A DNA stretch of 64,000 nt from Deminuibacter soli (lineage in GTDB: Bacteria; Bacteroidota; Bacteroidia; Chitinophagales; Chitinophagaceae), in NCBI RefSeq assembly GCF_003412455.1, contig NZ_QTJU01000006.1:1-64000 (forward strand). The letters are read 5' to 3'. Under the pieces are notes generated by a model. The model saw only the letters and a program-made list of their open reading frames with translations, ran no database searches and was not told the origin of the DNA. Every line of letters begins with the position of its first letter. The first letter of the stretch is position 1. Of this stretch, positions 26,840 to 33,471 are shown in pieces. Made by a program: the position numbers and the translations under genes.

Positions 26840-27259
26840 ATGACAAATACTGATATGCCCAATAAAGTACACGAAGGCCGGAACATCAAGCGGTTCCGCG
26901 AAATGTTAGGTATCAAGCAAGAGGGATTGGCCTTTGAGCTTGGAGAGGATTGGAACCAGAAAAAAGTGTCTTTGTTAGAACAAAAAGAGACTATTGAAGT
27001 GGATATTTTAGAACAAGTTGCAAAAATTTTAAAGGTGACACCTGAAGCCATACAGAAGTTTAATGAAGATTATGCCGTGCAGATAATTTCAAATACATTC
27101 AATGACCAATCGGTTTTAAATGGATATAATTTTCAGCCGACATTTAATCCTATAGATAAGATAGTTCAATTGTACAATGAAAAGGTTGAACTTTATGAAC
27201 GAATGCTTAAAGAGAAGAATGAAATGATCGATAGACTTTCTGATTTGAAGAAAGGTTAA
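26840..27259 (+). CDS. XRE-family helix-turn-helix regulator
   Basis: 139 residues. The HTH_3 fold is at about 12-70: EGRNIKRFREMLGIKQEGLAFELGEDWNQKKVSLLEQKETIEVDILEQVAKILKVTPEAI. A C-terminal coiled segment (KIVQLYNEKVELYERMLKEKNEMIDRLSDLKK) probably dimerises. It is the first gene of a tight operon: 7 bp to the HEPN-like gene. It may control itself and the facing nuclease gene, ahead of which stands the palindrome at 29502. Confidence 0.88.
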   Translation: MTNTDMPNKVHEGRNIKRFREMLGIKQEGLAFELGEDWNQKKVSLLEQKETIEVDILEQVAKILKVTPEAIQKFNEDYAVQIISNTFNDQSVLNGYNFQPTFNPIDKIVQLYNEKVELYERMLKEKNEMIDRLSDLKKG

Positions 27260-27266
27260 TTGTCAT

Positions 27267-27722
27267 TTGATGATAGCTAAAAATGATCTTAGAACTCTGG
27301 TGAAAAATCGTCTTAAGGACACAAAAGTCCTGCTTGAAAACAGACGTTACAGTACGGCTAAATATATGGCTGGCTATTCAATAGAGATAGCATTAAAGTT
27401 GAAAATTTGCTATATTTTTAAATTCAAGCATGGATATCCAGAGAATGATATTGAGTTTGCGGCATATAAGACATCTCCGATAAGTTCTGCATTGTTTAAA
27501 ACAACAGTGAATAAAATCCAACAATTAAAAAATCATGATTTGTCTCGATTATTGAAGTATTCTGGGGAGGAATATACAATTACAACAAGCTTCGTGCGGG
27601 AATGGAATGACGTTCTTTCTTGGGATCCGATAAACAGATATTCCACTAGAATAGTTAGGAAAAGAGAAGCAGTAAGATTTATAACCAACTGCAATACTAT
27701 CTTGGCTAATTTAAATTATTAG
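27267..27722 (+). CDS. HEPN-domain protein
   Basis: 151 residues. The stretch LKDTKVLLENRRYSTAKYMAGYSIEIALKLKICY is the HEPN opening (A-x-Y-x-A-G-Y-A-I-E-x-A-L-K), KNHDLSRLLKYSG matches the central G/N-H-D-L part, and WDPINRYST the later W-x-x-x-x-R-Y part. The R-x4-6-H catalytic motif of HEPN ribonucleases is not visible near the end (RKREAVRFITNC has no His), so it may be a non-catalytic member. No nucleotidyltransferase partner is encoded beside it. Spacing to the next gene is 5 bp. Confidence 0.7.
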   Translation: MMIAKNDLRTLVKNRLKDTKVLLENRRYSTAKYMAGYSIEIALKLKICYIFKFKHGYPENDIEFAAYKTSPISSALFKTTVNKIQQLKNHDLSRLLKYSGEEYTITTSFVREWNDVLSWDPINRYSTRIVRKREAVRFITNCNTILANLNY

Positions 27723-27727
27723 TGATT

Positions 27728-27952
27728 ATGAGTAAAAAAAATCAACATGTTGTTCCATTAGGAAATGGTTGGGCGGTTAGAGTAGAAGGTCGAAAGACTG
27801 CAACTGTAATAACTTCGCGTCAATCCGATGCAATATCTTACGCAACAAATATTGCTAAGCAGCAAAAATCTGAAGTGGTAATTCATGGGCGTGATGGTAA
27901 AATAAGGGGAAAAAATAGCTACGGCAATGATCCTTATCCCCCAAAAGGATAA
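27728..27952 (+). CDS. DUF2188 family protein
   Basis: 74 residues from ATG 27728 (MSKKNQHVVPLGNGWAVRVEG). HVVP-x-x-x-G-W-A-V, the AISYATNIAKQQKSEVVIHGRDGKIRGKNSYGNDPYPPKG ending in its parts, and the length are all typical of DUF2188. Function unknown. The coding end forms half of a long hairpin (27923-27963) with the DNA after the stop. Confidence 0.85.
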   Translation: MSKKNQHVVPLGNGWAVRVEGRKTATVITSRQSDAISYATNIAKQQKSEVVIHGRDGKIRGKNSYGNDPYPPKG

Positions 27953-27963
27953 GGATCATTGCC
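27923..27963. repeat. Perfect 17-bp inverted repeat at the end of the DUF2188 gene
   Basis: GGCAATGATCCTTATCC, 7-nt loop CCCAAAA, then its exact complement. The left arm codes for the conserved GNDPYP end of DUF2188, and the right arm contains the stop codon and continues into the gap before the convergent nuclease gene. There is no T-run, so it is not a standard terminator, but it could block or protect both convergent messages. Confidence 0.8.
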
Positions 27964-27987
27964 CCCACGCGTCATATTAGCTATTAT

Positions 27988-29457
27988 CTATTTCACATTT
28001 GACGCTGATATCTTCCTGCTAGCGTCGATAAGAATTATGTTTTTGTCTCCTTCTAACTTTAACTCCTTAAGAATATCGATAACTTTTTTTCGCTCAGTAG
28101 CATCGAAATGTAGAATTACTTTAATGGAGTTTTTGGTATTATTTGCTTTCTCGTAAATCTCTACTTGTTTGGCGAGGTTTTGCTTGAGTTTGGAATTGGA
28201 AGCTAATTTGAACTCAATAAGCGTTTTGTCTTTTCCTCCTCTTGAAACAGCATAATCCACAGGCCCCCTTCCGTTATTGACTTCTCGATTGACATCATAC
28301 TCTGTTGCAAACCAAGTAAGTCTATAAATAATCTGTAGGTCCTCCTCTCTTTTTATCGGATTTCCGTCTAAATAAAACAACCTGTACCCATCATTGTTTT
28401 CTATAACGTCTTTCAAAAAAGCGATTCTTTGCAATGCTTCGTCATAAGACCCCTTAGGTTTAATATCATAGAAATTTGTTAGCGATACTAAGAGAGCGAC
28501 AAATTCTTGAATGTTTTTAACAAATGCAGCAACTTCCTCGACCTTTTCTTCGGACACATTTTTGGCACCGACTTTATTTTCTTCTTTCTTCTTGATGAAC
28601 CACTCTATTACCTCAGGGTATTTTTTTATTGTTTCTTGAACAGCTTCGGTTATTTCTTTTTGTGTATTATTCTTGTTCTTCTCTGGTGCAGGTAATTGCC
28701 GCTGAAAGTAATTTGAGATTTCATGTCTTAGTTGCTCATTGGGAATGCCGTCACAGATTGAAGTGAAGTCACCTCTTAAATCATTTGCATTTATCCAGTT
28801 CTCGTCCTTCGTTAGAATATTTTTGGGGGTTAAAATAATATAATCGCTAAAAATATATGGTAAAGTAAATGTTTTAGGCATCCATCTTTCTAACTCGTAA
28901 TCAAAATAGACTTTTGAGACAGTAACCTTTCTTAGCTTTTTAGGATCAATAAATTCTAGGGCAAACTTCTCGGTGTAGGTAAGTAAATAATCTTTAATTA
29001 GATTCGTTGTGAAATCGCTAATATTATCTTTACCTACTCCGATCTCAAATAATGCAGCCTTTTCCAGATGAGATGTTTGAGTTACCACTTCTTTCCCTAA
29101 ATCACTAAAAACCCATGTAATTGATTGCGAGAATGCTTCTCCAAATTTTCTTCCCAGTCCACTACCTCCGTTGCCAATACGACTGTATCCAAACCAATTT
29201 TGTTTTATTTCGGGAAATAGGTACCAAGATCGAACTTGCGCAAACTTGGTTATGCCGGCATCTGCTTTTTGCTTTAGAAACGTCAAGTATTTTAATATAG
29301 ACTTATGAAGGTCTTGATATTCAGATGAAGCATTGCCAAACAATAAAAAGGGGTCGATGAACAGAGGTAGGTCATTTATTAATGAAATGTTAAATGCACC
29401 ATAGTCATCAATTGCTTCGGGAGTGACTTCAAAGAAGTCCGAAAAATAAATGTTCAT
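27988..29457 (-). CDS. PD-(D/E)XK nuclease-like protein, candidate defence cargo
   Basis: 489 residues, cytoplasmic. The C-terminal 95 residues show the nuclease core: GPVDYAV (Asp about 401), LIEFKLA (Glu about 415, Lys about 417), then KQVEIY (Gln about 431, Tyr about 435), matching the D, E-x-K and Q-x3-Y motifs of RecB-like PD-(D/E)XK enzymes. The large N-terminal part (1-300) is not a domain I recognise; it starts MNIYFSDFFEVTPEAIDDYGAFNISL and includes PLFIDPFLLF and a Gly-rich GYSRIGNGGSGLGRKFGEAF. A helical linker rich in Lys/Glu (about 258-310) joins the two. It faces the XRE-HEPN-DUF2188 operon, in a mobile element, the usual setting of an anti-phage or anti-plasmid gene. That role is inference. 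Confidence 0.7.
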   Translation of the reverse strand: MNIYFSDFFEVTPEAIDDYGAFNISLINDLPLFIDPFLLFGNASSEYQDLHKSILKYLTFLKQKADAGITKFAQVRSWYLFPEIKQNWFGYSRIGNGGSGLGRKFGEAFSQSITWVFSDLGKEVVTQTSHLEKAALFEIGVGKDNISDFTTNLIKDYLLTYTEKFALEFIDPKKLRKVTVSKVYFDYELERWMPKTFTLPYIFSDYIILTPKNILTKDENWINANDLRGDFTSICDGIPNEQLRHEISNYFQRQLPAPEKNKNNTQKEITEAVQETIKKYPEVIEWFIKKKEENKVGAKNVSEEKVEEVAAFVKNIQEFVALLVSLTNFYDIKPKGSYDEALQRIAFLKDVIENNDGYRLFYLDGNPIKREEDLQIIYRLTWFATEYDVNREVNNGRGPVDYAVSRGGKDKTLIEFKLASNSKLKQNLAKQVEIYEKANNTKNSIKVILHFDATERKKVIDILKELKLEGDKNIILIDASRKISASNVK

Positions 29458-29501
29458 ATGAATAGGGGTTGAATTAAATTTAACTAATATACTTTATTTT
29501 T

Positions 29502-29517
29502 AATTAACACGTTAATT
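29502..29517 (-). promoter_or_regulatory. Palindrome ahead of the nuclease gene
   Basis: AATTAACACGTTAATT: 7-bp arms around AC, 45-60 bp before the start at 29457. A candidate operator, perhaps for the XRE regulator of the same element. Confidence 0.45.
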
Positions 29518-29586
29518 GTAAATTGATTAGATAAAATGGAAAGTAGATCAAAGTTATGAATCGGCTTGCTCGAAAAGTTGAGCTAC

Positions 29587-30621
29587 CTACAATCCTAGTT
29601 CTCCCCAAAGACCCTTCTTTTTCTTACGTCTTATAAACTGGTAGGGAATTTCGCCGTTAGGCTGTTCATACCTTAGAAGAATCTCTATAAGGCTCCCCAA
29701 GGTATCTATTTCCTGTCGTCCTGACCAGGCTTTAAGCGCATTCATGTGGTTAATTTGAAGCGCTGTTCTATCCCGCAGAGTGAGGTGTGAAGCTGCCACC
29801 AATTGGTTGTCCAACGTTTTGCGATATTCTATTTCCTCATTTCTTTTATTGGCAAGCTGTCTCTTTACTTCAAAAATCTTATTGATTTTAGACAACGGAA
29901 AGCCAATGTCACTACCTTTTACTTTTACTTTTCTATCATCTATAAAGGTTATGCCGCGCCCCTTTATAATGGAGTAATTACGCTCGCCTAACAGGCGCTC
30001 AAAATCTGCAAAAGAACCGGCCAGGGATAAACATTTGCCGACCTCGGCGGCTAATGTCTGCTTCCGCTTGTCGTGCCGTTGCAGGCCCTTTTCTGAGTCT
30101 GTGAGGAACTTGCGGGGACTTAGCACCTCTCGCAAATTAAACTCCTTTTCAAGTTTCCTGCACAGTGCTGCCATACGTTTATAGCTGTTGCTGTCACTTG
30201 CTACCCGGCCATCAAAACCCACCCGGTTGGCGACAATATGTATGTGCTGTTCTGCGGTGTCCTTGTGTAGAATGCACAGGTATTGATTATCGGCTACACC
30301 GAACTCTGCCGCACACTTTCGGCCAATTTGTTCCAGCTGGCTTTTGGTGATAGCATCACCGGGTGCTAATCTTAGCGACATATGCAGAACCGGGTTTTCG
30401 ATCTTGCGGCTCAATTTCGATACGTCTATAAAATCGCGCACCAGTTCTTTTTTATCCCCGAAGCATCGGTTATAAAACAGAACCTCGGCCCGGTTGAGGT
30501 GCTGCAGGTTGTCTTTAAAAGAAAGGTGGCGTTTCTCTTCCTTGGTTAAATTTTTCTTATCCTCCAGGCAGTAACCAATACAGCCAGCAAAGGATTTCCC
30601 AGTTCCAATGTACCCGATCAT
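29587..30621 (-). CDS. Relaxase / mobilisation nuclease (MobB-like)
   Basis: 344 residues. The N-terminal relaxase domain has MIGYIGTGKSFAGCIGYCLEDKK (candidate catalytic Tyr at 4 or 17), PVLHMSLRLAPGD (His 80) and the metal-binding HKDTAEQHIHIVANRV (His 119, 126, 128), the three-His site of the Relaxase family. The C-terminal part is helical and basic. It nicks the element's oriT and leads the strand into a helper conjugation system. It overlaps the mobC gene by 4 bp (ATGA), so the two are co-translated. Confidence 0.93.
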   Translation of the reverse strand: MIGYIGTGKSFAGCIGYCLEDKKNLTKEEKRHLSFKDNLQHLNRAEVLFYNRCFGDKKELVRDFIDVSKLSRKIENPVLHMSLRLAPGDAITKSQLEQIGRKCAAEFGVADNQYLCILHKDTAEQHIHIVANRVGFDGRVASDSNSYKRMAALCRKLEKEFNLREVLSPRKFLTDSEKGLQRHDKRKQTLAAEVGKCLSLAGSFADFERLLGERNYSIIKGRGITFIDDRKVKVKGSDIGFPLSKINKIFEVKRQLANKRNEEIEYRKTLDNQLVAASHLTLRDRTALQINHMNALKAWSGRQEIDTLGSLIEILLRYEQPNGEIPYQFIRRKKKKGLWGELGL

Positions 30622-30998
30622 CTAAACGAATCTTTAATTAAGGTCGTTAGCGCCTTCAGTTCCTGGACTTGAAGTTTTAATTTAGAGCGCTCGGCGGGGT
30701 CAAAATCACCAGCCATGTTGAGCCGCTTTGCAATTTGATTGAGGTTGGCGGCTACATGGTTTAGCGTGCCAGTTAAGGCCAATATTTCCTTGGGAAGGGC
30801 TTTGTTTTTAGCTTTGATTTTTCCAGTTAGGGAGATTTCCCGGAGGTATTCTGATACCGTTATTTGCAGCGCCTTGGCCTTTTGTTCAATTGCTCCTTTT
30901 TCGGAACCGGTGCACTTTACAGCCAGTAGCTTGTCCCTTTTGATAGGCTTTAAGGGGCGGCCGCCCCGGTTGGGTTTATTGGAATTTTCCTGCTCCAT
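30618..30998 (-). CDS. MobC-like relaxosome accessory protein
   Basis: 126 residues from ATG 30998 (MEQENSNKPNRGGRPLKPIKRDKLLAVKC). A ribbon-helix-helix-like segment (LAVKCTGSEKGAIEQKAKALQITVSEYLREISL) is followed by a helical tail with NHVAANLNQIAKRLNMAG, the N-x-N-Q-I-A-K/R signature of bacterial MobC proteins. It should bind oriT next to the relaxase site. A longer frame to 31055 runs into the candidate oriT repeats and is not preferred. Confidence 0.9.
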   Translation of the reverse strand: MEQENSNKPNRGGRPLKPIKRDKLLAVKCTGSEKGAIEQKAKALQITVSEYLREISLTGKIKAKNKALPKEILALTGTLNHVAANLNQIAKRLNMAGDFDPAERSKLKLQVQELKALTTLIKDSFR

Positions 30999-31012
30999 TG
31001 CATTATGATTTT

Positions 31013-31087
31013 TGAATGCGATAGCATGAAAAAATCCCGCTGAATGCGTTAGCATGAGGCGGCCAGCGGTTTTGGTTTTACCAAAAC
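31013..31087. other. Candidate oriT region
   Basis: The direct repeat TGAATGCGNTAGCATGA occurs at 31013-31029 and 31041-31057 (28-bp period), followed by the hairpin GTTTTGG-TTTTA-CCAAAAC at 31069-31087. Iterons plus an inverted repeat directly upstream of mobC/mobB is the common layout of a transfer origin. A second, longer inverted repeat (TTCACCAGCT ... AGCTGGTGAA) lies at about 31203-31255. Confidence 0.55.
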
Positions 31088-31262
31088 ATAGCTGGCTCCC
31101 CCAACTTTCAAAACGCGGCTTCTTATCTCGGGCGTTTGGTGATATGATCCTTAAATCTGTCGCAGTGGCCGATCATGGCTACCGCCGGGACTTTTTTTTT
31201 CTTTTCACCAGCTTAATTTTCGCTTCGATCAGTGTTATTGCTCCCAGCTGGTGAAGAAAAAG

Positions 31263-31298
31263 AAAGGCTTCCGGTATGATTTGCCGAAAGCCTTCCTA
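31263..31298 (-). terminator. Terminator of the integrase gene
   Basis: Reading leftwards, AGGCTTTCGG-9 nt-CCGGAAGCCT is followed by TTCTTTTTCTTC. It stands 16 bp beyond the integrase stop. Confidence 0.75.
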
Positions 31299-31313
31299 TG
31301 CATTTTGGCCAAC

Positions 31314-32465
31314 CTAGTTTGTGGCTGGCATTCCTGTTTGATCTATTAACAAAAAGTAGGGTGATACTTCCGGGCTAGGTAACTTTCCTATGTTTTCCAT
31401 CTGGTCTTTTGGCCTGTGCCGCTTGTACGTTTTATTTACGTAGTGGGTTGTTGTATGCCCAAGTAATAACGCAACAGTCGCATTATCTACCCGGGCATCC
31501 TGTAACAAAATCGAGAAGCTGAGCCTTGCACAAGACCATGTAATAGACTTTTGCAAGCCTGCTCTTTCCATCCATGTTTTCAAAATCTTGTTACAACCGT
31601 TTGCAGAAGGCAGCGCGAAAATTGTGCTTGCCAGCTTCTTTTGCCTGAACTCTTCCGGGCCGTCCATGATTGTTTTTAGCCTTTTTACAATGATACCTTT
31701 TGCAATAGGATGCAGGGCAAGCACAAGTGGGAAGCCCGTTTTCTTTTGAATTATCCGGGTGGTTAGGGTGTCGTTTGCTATGTCTGTCCACAACACGCGC
31801 CCAATGTCTACAAAGCGAAGCCCGGTGTAAATGCAGAAAATAAAAGCCTCCTGAACTTCGTAATTTGTAATAGGGGCCTGTAGTAATTGAACATAGTCTT
31901 CCGCTTCCAGGAAGTTTTTCAGTCGTTTGCTAGTGGTTGATTGTGCGGCTACTTCCTCTGCGGGGCTGTCCTTAAAATACCCTGCCTTTGCCGCGGCTTT
32001 CAGTACTTGTTTAAAGCGGCTGAAATAGTTGCTGGGTGTGTCGCCTGTGAATTTTTTCTTTAGATAAGCGCGGAAGCGTTTGCAGAAATCTTCATTAATC
32101 GCTATCGGCGCTAATTGATTTTTACCATCTAAAAATAATTGAAGTTGTGTAAGGCTGTTGCTTAAATGCCTGTTACCGGGCGTGGCATTGTCTTTTGCAT
32201 ATTCAGCGTAGAAGTCTAAGAAATTAGCTTTAAGCCTGTGAGGTGGTACGTAGCCGGTGCCTATGGCTTGTTGGTCTACCACGTAGTTGGATTCTTTTAC
32301 CTTTAGTAATTCCAGGGTAACTTTATTGTGCTGCCGCTCCGCTGGGGTCTTCGGCTTCACCCAAGTATAATCACCTGTTTGGGGCCGTTGTCCCTTATCA
32401 CGGCCAAGGTCATAGTAATAAATGTAGCGATCGCCCTTATCGCTCTTTCTCTTGCCTATCTTCAT
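31314..32465 (-). CDS. Tyrosine recombinase (integrase) of the element
   Basis: 383 residues with an arm-binding N-terminus, a SAM-like core-binding domain (about 70-170) and a catalytic domain. Catalytic residues seen: Arg 217 (YTGLRFVD), Lys 241/242 (QKKTG), box II WSCARLSFS with Arg 314, LLGHTTTHY with His 337, and the nucleophile Tyr 347 (NKTYKRHRP). The box II His of the canonical H-x-x-R is Ser 311 here; other Bacteroidota integrases also vary at this place. The gene lies beside the tRNA-Leu target, the usual position. The upstream 300 bp contain its arm-type sites. Confidence 0.93.
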   Translation of the reverse strand: MKIGKRKSDKGDRYIYYYDLGRDKGQRPQTGDYTWVKPKTPAERQHNKVTLELLKVKESNYVVDQQAIGTGYVPPHRLKANFLDFYAEYAKDNATPGNRHLSNSLTQLQLFLDGKNQLAPIAINEDFCKRFRAYLKKKFTGDTPSNYFSRFKQVLKAAAKAGYFKDSPAEEVAAQSTTSKRLKNFLEAEDYVQLLQAPITNYEVQEAFIFCIYTGLRFVDIGRVLWTDIANDTLTTRIIQKKTGFPLVLALHPIAKGIIVKRLKTIMDGPEEFRQKKLASTIFALPSANGCNKILKTWMERAGLQKSITWSCARLSFSILLQDARVDNATVALLLGHTTTHYVNKTYKRHRPKDQMENIGKLPSPEVSPYFLLIDQTGMPATN

Positions 32466-32771
32466 AGTTTAGCAAATTGAAAAGTGATAGAATGGGCCAT
32501 CAATACATAGGCCATTACAAACAAAATTGCATGGCGTCTAGCCAGCTGTTGGCATTGGAAAGTCAATGTGGTAGTATGCGAGTAAAAGCGGTACTGGAAG
32601 CGTAAAACTTTAACAAATAAAAGTTTTGCGCGGCTTCGATAAACTGCCGTTTTGTACCTGTCAAATTGTGGTGATGTGAACCATGTTAAACGTTGGTCGC
32701 AGTCGCCAACTGTAGCCGGATGATAGCAGGGGATGTGTTCAAAACATACCTGCAATACGAGGTTTAAAATC

Positions 32772-32800
32772 CGTGTCATTACCCGTGTCGTTTTCGTGTC
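32772..32800 (-). promoter_or_regulatory. Integrase arm-type sites (three CGTGTC repeats)
   Basis: CGTGTC at 32772-32777, 32784-32789 and 32795-32800. The same three repeats with identical 12- and 11-bp spacing occur at 24768-24796 and, inverted, at 50565-50593. They lie 90-120 bp from the core, as expected for arm-binding sites. Function is inferred from conservation among the three ends. Confidence 0.6.
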
Positions 32801-32858
32801 AAGAAAAACGTGCATAAGCGGAAAAAAGGGGTAGAAAACGACTTGCGGAAAATAAAAA

Positions 32859-32887
32859 AGCCTTGATTATCAAAGATAACCAAGGCT
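32859..32887 (-). terminator. Element-supplied terminator behind tRNA-Leu
   Basis: Reading leftwards from the tRNA: AGCCTTGGTTATC-TTT-GATAATCAAGGCT then TTTTTTATTTT, a 13-bp stem with one G-U pair. It is nearly identical to the one behind the second tRNA-Leu (50478-50506). Confidence 0.9.
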
Positions 32888-32890
32888 GTA

Positions 32891-32977
32891 TGGTGCCCAG
32901 AACTGGATTCGAACCAGCACACCCGTGAAGGCGCTGCGACCTGAACACAGTGCGTCTACCAATTTCGCCATCTGGGC
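32891..32977 (-). tRNA. tRNA-Leu (CAG), integration target
   Basis: 87 nt including encoded CCA. Acceptor stem GCCCAGA / TCTGGGC; D-arm region GGCGAAATTGGTAGACGC; anticodon stem CTGTG / CGCAG around loop TTCAGGT, anticodon CAG; a long variable arm (class II); T-arm GGTTCGAATCC. Sequence is identical to the gene at 50388-50474 in the opposite orientation. Its last 17 bp are the attachment core of the element. Confidence 0.97.
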
Positions 32978-33471
32978 AGTCGTATTCGGTTTTGCAAGAC
33001 CAGCTTGCTTTAACCGGGCTGCAAAGAAAGGGAATTGGTTAATCATTTCCATCATGCCTTGAAAAAAAGCTTCCGGCCAAACCATCAGCTTATTGCACAG
33101 CAGCGAAAATCCAGCTTCACCGCTGTACAGCCGGTTGCTGATCTGCATGCGATTGATGATAACTGTATTTCGACAATGCACGCGTTAAGCCGCGAAATAA
33201 AGTGTGCCGCAGGGAGACGATTGGTATTTCATAGTATAGGCGGCTTACACTTTAGTATAAACATGCATTGATTTACCATTTACACCAAGTTTTGTACATT
33301 CACCTTACTGTTTGCCCAAACTATCAGGCGTGTACACAGAATTGGCACAGCAACCCTCACCTCACTAAACATGCTCCCTGAGCCATACAGACAAGTAAAT
33401 TGAGCCACGGGCGACAGCAGCCGTATACCACAAACAACGACCTTTGAATCATTATCAATAAAACAGCAGCT
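32978..33471. other. Intergenic region upstream of tRNA-Leu and the aldo/keto reductase
   Basis: No gene is supported. The only structure seen is an imperfect inverted repeat AAGTGTGCCGC (33199 region) / GGCGGCTTACACTT (33240 region). The tRNA promoter should lie within the first 150 bp; the leftward string CTTTCTTTGC is a weak -7 candidate. Confidence 0.4.

Larger units (their letters stand above)
24888..32909. mobile_element. Integrative mobilizable element in tRNA-Leu(CAG), 8.0 kb
   Basis: The 17-bp core GTGCCCAGAACTGGATT is present at 24888-24904 and at 32893-32909, where it is part of the 3' end (T-arm and acceptor stem) of the tRNA-Leu gene. The DNA between carries a tyrosine integrase beside the tRNA, a relaxase, a MobC-like protein, a candidate oriT, three small unknown genes, an XRE-HEPN-DUF2188 operon and a PD-(D/E)XK nuclease-like gene. 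No conjugation machinery is present, so it would depend on a helper element for transfer. Cargo genes are more AT-rich than the host flanks. The element rebuilds the tRNA 3' end and provides a new terminator (32859-32887) right behind it. Confidence 0.9.

Noticed and set aside
31054-31254. 66-residue frame right of mobC
   Set aside because: It lies in the candidate oriT and inverted repeats, with no family likeness.
32462-32815. 117-residue frame upstream of the integrase
   Set aside because: It runs over the repeated arm-type sites; the in-frame gap in the 50.6-kb copy is suggestive but not enough, so it is kept only as a finding.
33199-33253. Inverted repeat as insertion-sequence ends
   Set aside because: Arms are short and imperfect, and there is no transposase or target duplication between or around them.
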